A stretch of 8,093 nucleotides of DNA from Pseudopedobacter saltans (lineage in GTDB: Bacteria > Bacteroidota > Bacteroidia > Chitinophagales > Chitinophagaceae). The notes below the pieces were generated by a model that saw nothing but the letters and a program-made list of their open reading frames with translations, was not told where the DNA came from and made no database searches. A program made the position numbers and the translations under genes. The DNA lies in NCBI GenBank assembly GCA_003241175.1, contig QFOI01000146.1:1-8093 (forward strand), given 5' to 3'. Positions 5,670-8,093 of this stretch are shown in pieces (position 1 is the stretch's first letter; each line of letters opens with the position of its first letter).

Positions 5670-8093
5670 ATGAAGAAAATTCGAGTTGTATTAATATTGG
5701 TTTTGTCTCTTTTTATCTTTTGCAATATAGCAAAAGCAAACCATGTTAAAGGTGGATGGATTGGTTATCAATACATTGGACCTGGGTTGTACTCCAATTC
5801 TTCGCAATATAAAATAACTGTTTATCTCTACATCGATTGTCATAATCTTAATTCCTATAGATCTTCGGTTATATTGGGTGTATTTGATGCAGGAACAAAT
5901 ACTCGTATGTATTCGGAAAATGTTTTTGCTCAAGACTCGACTACACTTCTTAAAACAACATTTAGCCCTTGCTTGATCAATGCACCAGAGATATGCTACA
6001 AAGTCCTCACCTATTCTTCCGTTGTCGATTTACCTGGTAACCAAGCCGGATATAACGTAAATGTCCAATTTAGAGCACGTGTTAGCGGTATCGTAAACAT
6101 TATCAATTCTGTCAATACTGGCATTACATTATTCACTTCAATTCCGGGAAAAATACTAACCAATGATGGTGAAATGGATCTTCATACTAACAACAGTCCA
6201 TATTTCAACTTTTTGGACACCTCTACCGTCTGCCACAATTCGAAGATAGCCATACCTTTCTCTGCGGAAGATCCCGATGGTGATTCGCTAAGTTATTATT
6301 TTGGGAACGGCAATGACGCTGGTGGAAATAATAGTAATGTCCTTGTAACGCCCACACCGCCACCTTATCTAACGCTCAACTATGTCGCACCTTTTAGTGG
6401 CAACTTTCCATTGGGTAGTGATGTGACAATAGACCCAAGGAGTGGTTTGATTTCAGGAAGAGCCCCTGATCAAGTTGGTGAATATGTAGTTGCTGTGTAT
6501 GTTGACGAATGGCGCAAAGGCGTTAAAATAAGTACGTCCAAAAAAGAATTACAAATAAACGTAACCAATTGTTCTCTACAGGAAACTTCTTTGAACCCAA
6601 GCTATATCAACTGTAGGGATTATACATTTAATTTCAAAAACAACTCACAAGTTAGCTCCAACTCCATATTCGAATGGGACTTTGGAGTACCTGAAAAAGC
6701 GGACAATATTTCCCATTCCCCAACACCGACTTTTGTGTATCCAGACACCGGTATCTACACTTTGAAACTTAAAATCGGAGTATCCGAAGAATGCACGGAT
6801 TCCACAACATCTGAAATAAGAGTATATCCAGGTTTCGTACCGGGATTCAACAACGATGGTGATTGTATATTGTCCGCAACTAATTTCAATGATGCCACCA
6901 CCACTGTCAGCGGTATCGTCAATAGTTGGCTATGGGATTTTGGAGACGGAAAAACATCTACTCAACAGAACCCCAAATACCAATATAGTTCCCCAGGAAC
7001 TTACAAAGCAATACTGAAAGTGGGAAATAGTAAGGGCTGTAGTGACACAATCTCACACCAACTAGACATTATTAGTCAAGTAGAACTTAATCCTTTATTC
7101 ACAGATACCCTTATTTGTTATAAAGATAGTGTGCTACTCATTGTAAACTCGTCTAATGCCAAAACCTACCATTGGACATCTTCTGACAACAATATACCAG
7201 ATGCAGACACCAACAGTATTCTCGTTTTTCCAAAAACAAATACAGAATACACAATTACCGCACATAGTGGAGATTGTGTAGAGTCCAAAAAAATACAAGT
7301 AAACCTACTCCAAAACCTTAACATTATAGCCAACGATGTCTATGCTTGTATTGGAGATACCGCAACCTTTAATGTATCCACACAGGCAACTAATTTTTTA
7401 TGGAGTCAACAAACGGGCGTTGATACATTAAACAATTCAACTATTATACAACCGTCTATATTGGTTTCGGGAAGCAATAGCTACTCCATTTTGGCCAAAT
7501 ATGGAAGTAATTGTCAGGTTGAAAAAACAGTTCAGGTATATGCCGCAAAATATCCAACTATTCAAATACAAGAAAATCCAGACACTACTATTTGTCTCGG
7601 TAATAGTTTAACAATTACTACTACTGGGACAACGACTGACAATATCTGGAATCCTTCCAACCAAAGAAACAGCAGTATCATAGTCAAACCTAATAACACC
7701 ACCTCCTACATCATTGATGGATATGACAAAAATAGTTATTGCACAAAGCACGTACAAGATACAATTATAGTTCGTATTGCACCTCATTTCAGCATCAAGC
7801 TCACTAATGACACGACAGTTGTATGGAATCAGCCATTAAGTCTAATCCCAACTACCAATTTTACCGATCGCAAATACTATTATTCTTGGACGCCTTTCAG
7901 TTACTTAAGCAGTACAGACAGCGCCACAACCATCGCAACAATTCCTTATGGTGTCGGGCAGCAATTTTACACACTCAACATGAGTGACGAATTTGGTTGT
8001 GTTGCAGCAGCAAAAATTGCAGCTCATATTTTCCAAACACAAACTGGCTTTTTCGTACCGTCTGCTTTTTCGCCCAACGGTGATGGTAAAAAC
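5670..8093 (+). CDS. Large secreted PKD/Ig-like surface protein with T9SS type B sorting domain, 3' end cut by window edge
   Basis: The frame is open from ATG 5670 to the last base (808 codons, no internal stop). A signal peptide with KK and a long Leu/Ile/Val core ends at IAKA|N (residue 23). The mature N-terminus NHVKGGWIGYQYIG, with YKITVYLYIDC (Cys57), is a head domain I recall from large Sphingobacteriia surface proteins. A cadherin/He_PIG-like section follows: AEDPDGDSLSY (199-209), then a segment beginning IDPRSGLISGRAPDQVGEY (from 254). Two PKD domains come next, with WDFG at 336 and canonical WDFGDG at 422-427. Four Ig-like modules of about 70 residues follow (C483/W502/C536, C560/W578/C615, C642/W660/C691 and W719/W740/C777). 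The last visible residues, FVPSAFSPNGDGKN (795-808), match the opening of the gliding-motility CHU_C/type B C-terminal domain (TIGR04131, PF13585). About 70-80 more residues are expected beyond the window. The protein is likely exported by Sec, crosses the outer membrane by T9SS and acts as an adhesin or matrix component. It sits 9 nt after the barrel gene. Confidence 0.9.
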   Translation, partial: MKKIRVVLILVLSLFIFCNIAKANHVKGGWIGYQYIGPGLYSNSSQYKITVYLYIDCHNLNSYRSSVILGVFDAGTNTRMYSENVFAQDSTTLLKTTFSPCLINAPEICYKVLTYSSVVDLPGNQAGYNVNVQFRARVSGIVNIINSVNTGITLFTSIPGKILTNDGEMDLHTNNSPYFNFLDTSTVCHNSKIAIPFSAEDPDGDSLSYYFGNGNDAGGNNSNVLVTPTPPPYLTLNYVAPFSGNFPLGSDVTIDPRSGLISGRAPDQVGEYVVAVYVDEWRKGVKISTSKKELQINVTNCSLQETSLNPSYINCRDYTFNFKNNSQVSSNSIFEWDFGVPEKADNISHSPTPTFVYPDTGIYTLKLKIGVSEECTDSTTSEIRVYPGFVPGFNNDGDCILSATNFNDATTTVSGIVNSWLWDFGDGKTSTQQNPKYQYSSPGTYKAILKVGNSKGCSDTISHQLDIISQVELNPLFTDTLICYKDSVLLIVNSSNAKTYHWTSSDNNIPDADTNSILVFPKTNTEYTITAHSGDCVESKKIQVNLLQNLNIIANDVYACIGDTATFNVSTQATNFLWSQQTGVDTLNNSTIIQPSILVSGSNSYSILAKYGSNCQVEKTVQVYAAKYPTIQIQENPDTTICLGNSLTITTTGTTTDNIWNPSNQRNSSIIVKPNNTTSYIIDGYDKNSYCTKHVQDTIIVRIAPHFSIKLTNDTTVVWNQPLSLIPTTNFTDRKYYYSWTPFSYLSSTDSATTIATIPYGVGQQFYTLNMSDEFGCVAAAKIAAHIFQTQTGFFVPSAFSPNGDGKN

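Noticed and set aside
5691..5933. 80-codon - strand frame
   Set aside because: It is antisense to the signal peptide and head domain of the large surface protein, which reads open for 808 codons.
5670..8093. Surface-protein gene as a pseudogene because no stop is present
   Set aside because: The frame is uninterrupted and the last residues are the start of an expected C-terminal domain, so the gene simply continues past the window.
1..8093. tRNA/rRNA genes, riboswitches, CRISPR arrays, insertion sequences or phage elements
   Set aside because: Intergenic space is only 74, 101, 9 and 1 nt, with none of the expected repeats, terminal inverted repeats with a transposase, or cloverleaf-like sequence.

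Overview
The window is AT-rich, tightly packed chromosomal DNA from a member of the Bacteroidota, most likely the Sphingobacteriia/Chitinophagia side. I infer this from several features. Signal peptides end in YAQ or NAQ, and Shine-Dalgarno signals are weak. There is an exported tricorn-like S41 protease and a PorT-type outer-membrane barrel. A large PKD/Ig-like surface protein enters a gliding-motility/type IX secretion (T9SS) type B C-terminal domain exactly at the right edge. I cannot name the genus from the sequence alone.

Left part (1-1483, + strand) is a compact three-gene unit. It holds the 3' part of an exported TPR-like protein (start lies left of the window), then a six-helix membrane protein 1 nt later, then a 94-residue winged-helix regulator overlapping it by 8 nt. 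The membrane protein and the regulator look like a co-translated pair. The unit closes at a strong hairpin (1505-1539) that sits between two convergent genes and probably terminates transcription from both sides.

Middle part (1558-4779, - strand) is one large gene for a tricorn-protease homologue of 1073 residues. It has a signal peptide, two beta-propellers, the catalytic core with an internal PDZ domain, and all of the expected active-site residues (H765, S978, D979, E1035).

Right part (4780-8093) begins with a 101-bp divergent intergenic region containing an imperfect palindrome. It is followed by a + strand two-gene unit: a 259-residue outer-membrane beta-barrel protein and, 9 nt later, an exported modular surface protein. 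The second has at least 808 residues, is open at the window edge and carries two PKD domains, four Ig-like modules and the beginning of a T9SS type B sorting domain. The pairing suggests a barrel and a secreted surface protein made together. A direct physical partnership is inference only.

I see no RNA genes, insertion sequences, CRISPR arrays or phage genes. No stretch longer than 300 bp lacks a gene. The least ordinary items are the barrel plus type B surface-protein operon, the tightly coupled membrane protein/winged-helix pair, and a six-codon minicistron whose stop overlaps the barrel gene's start.
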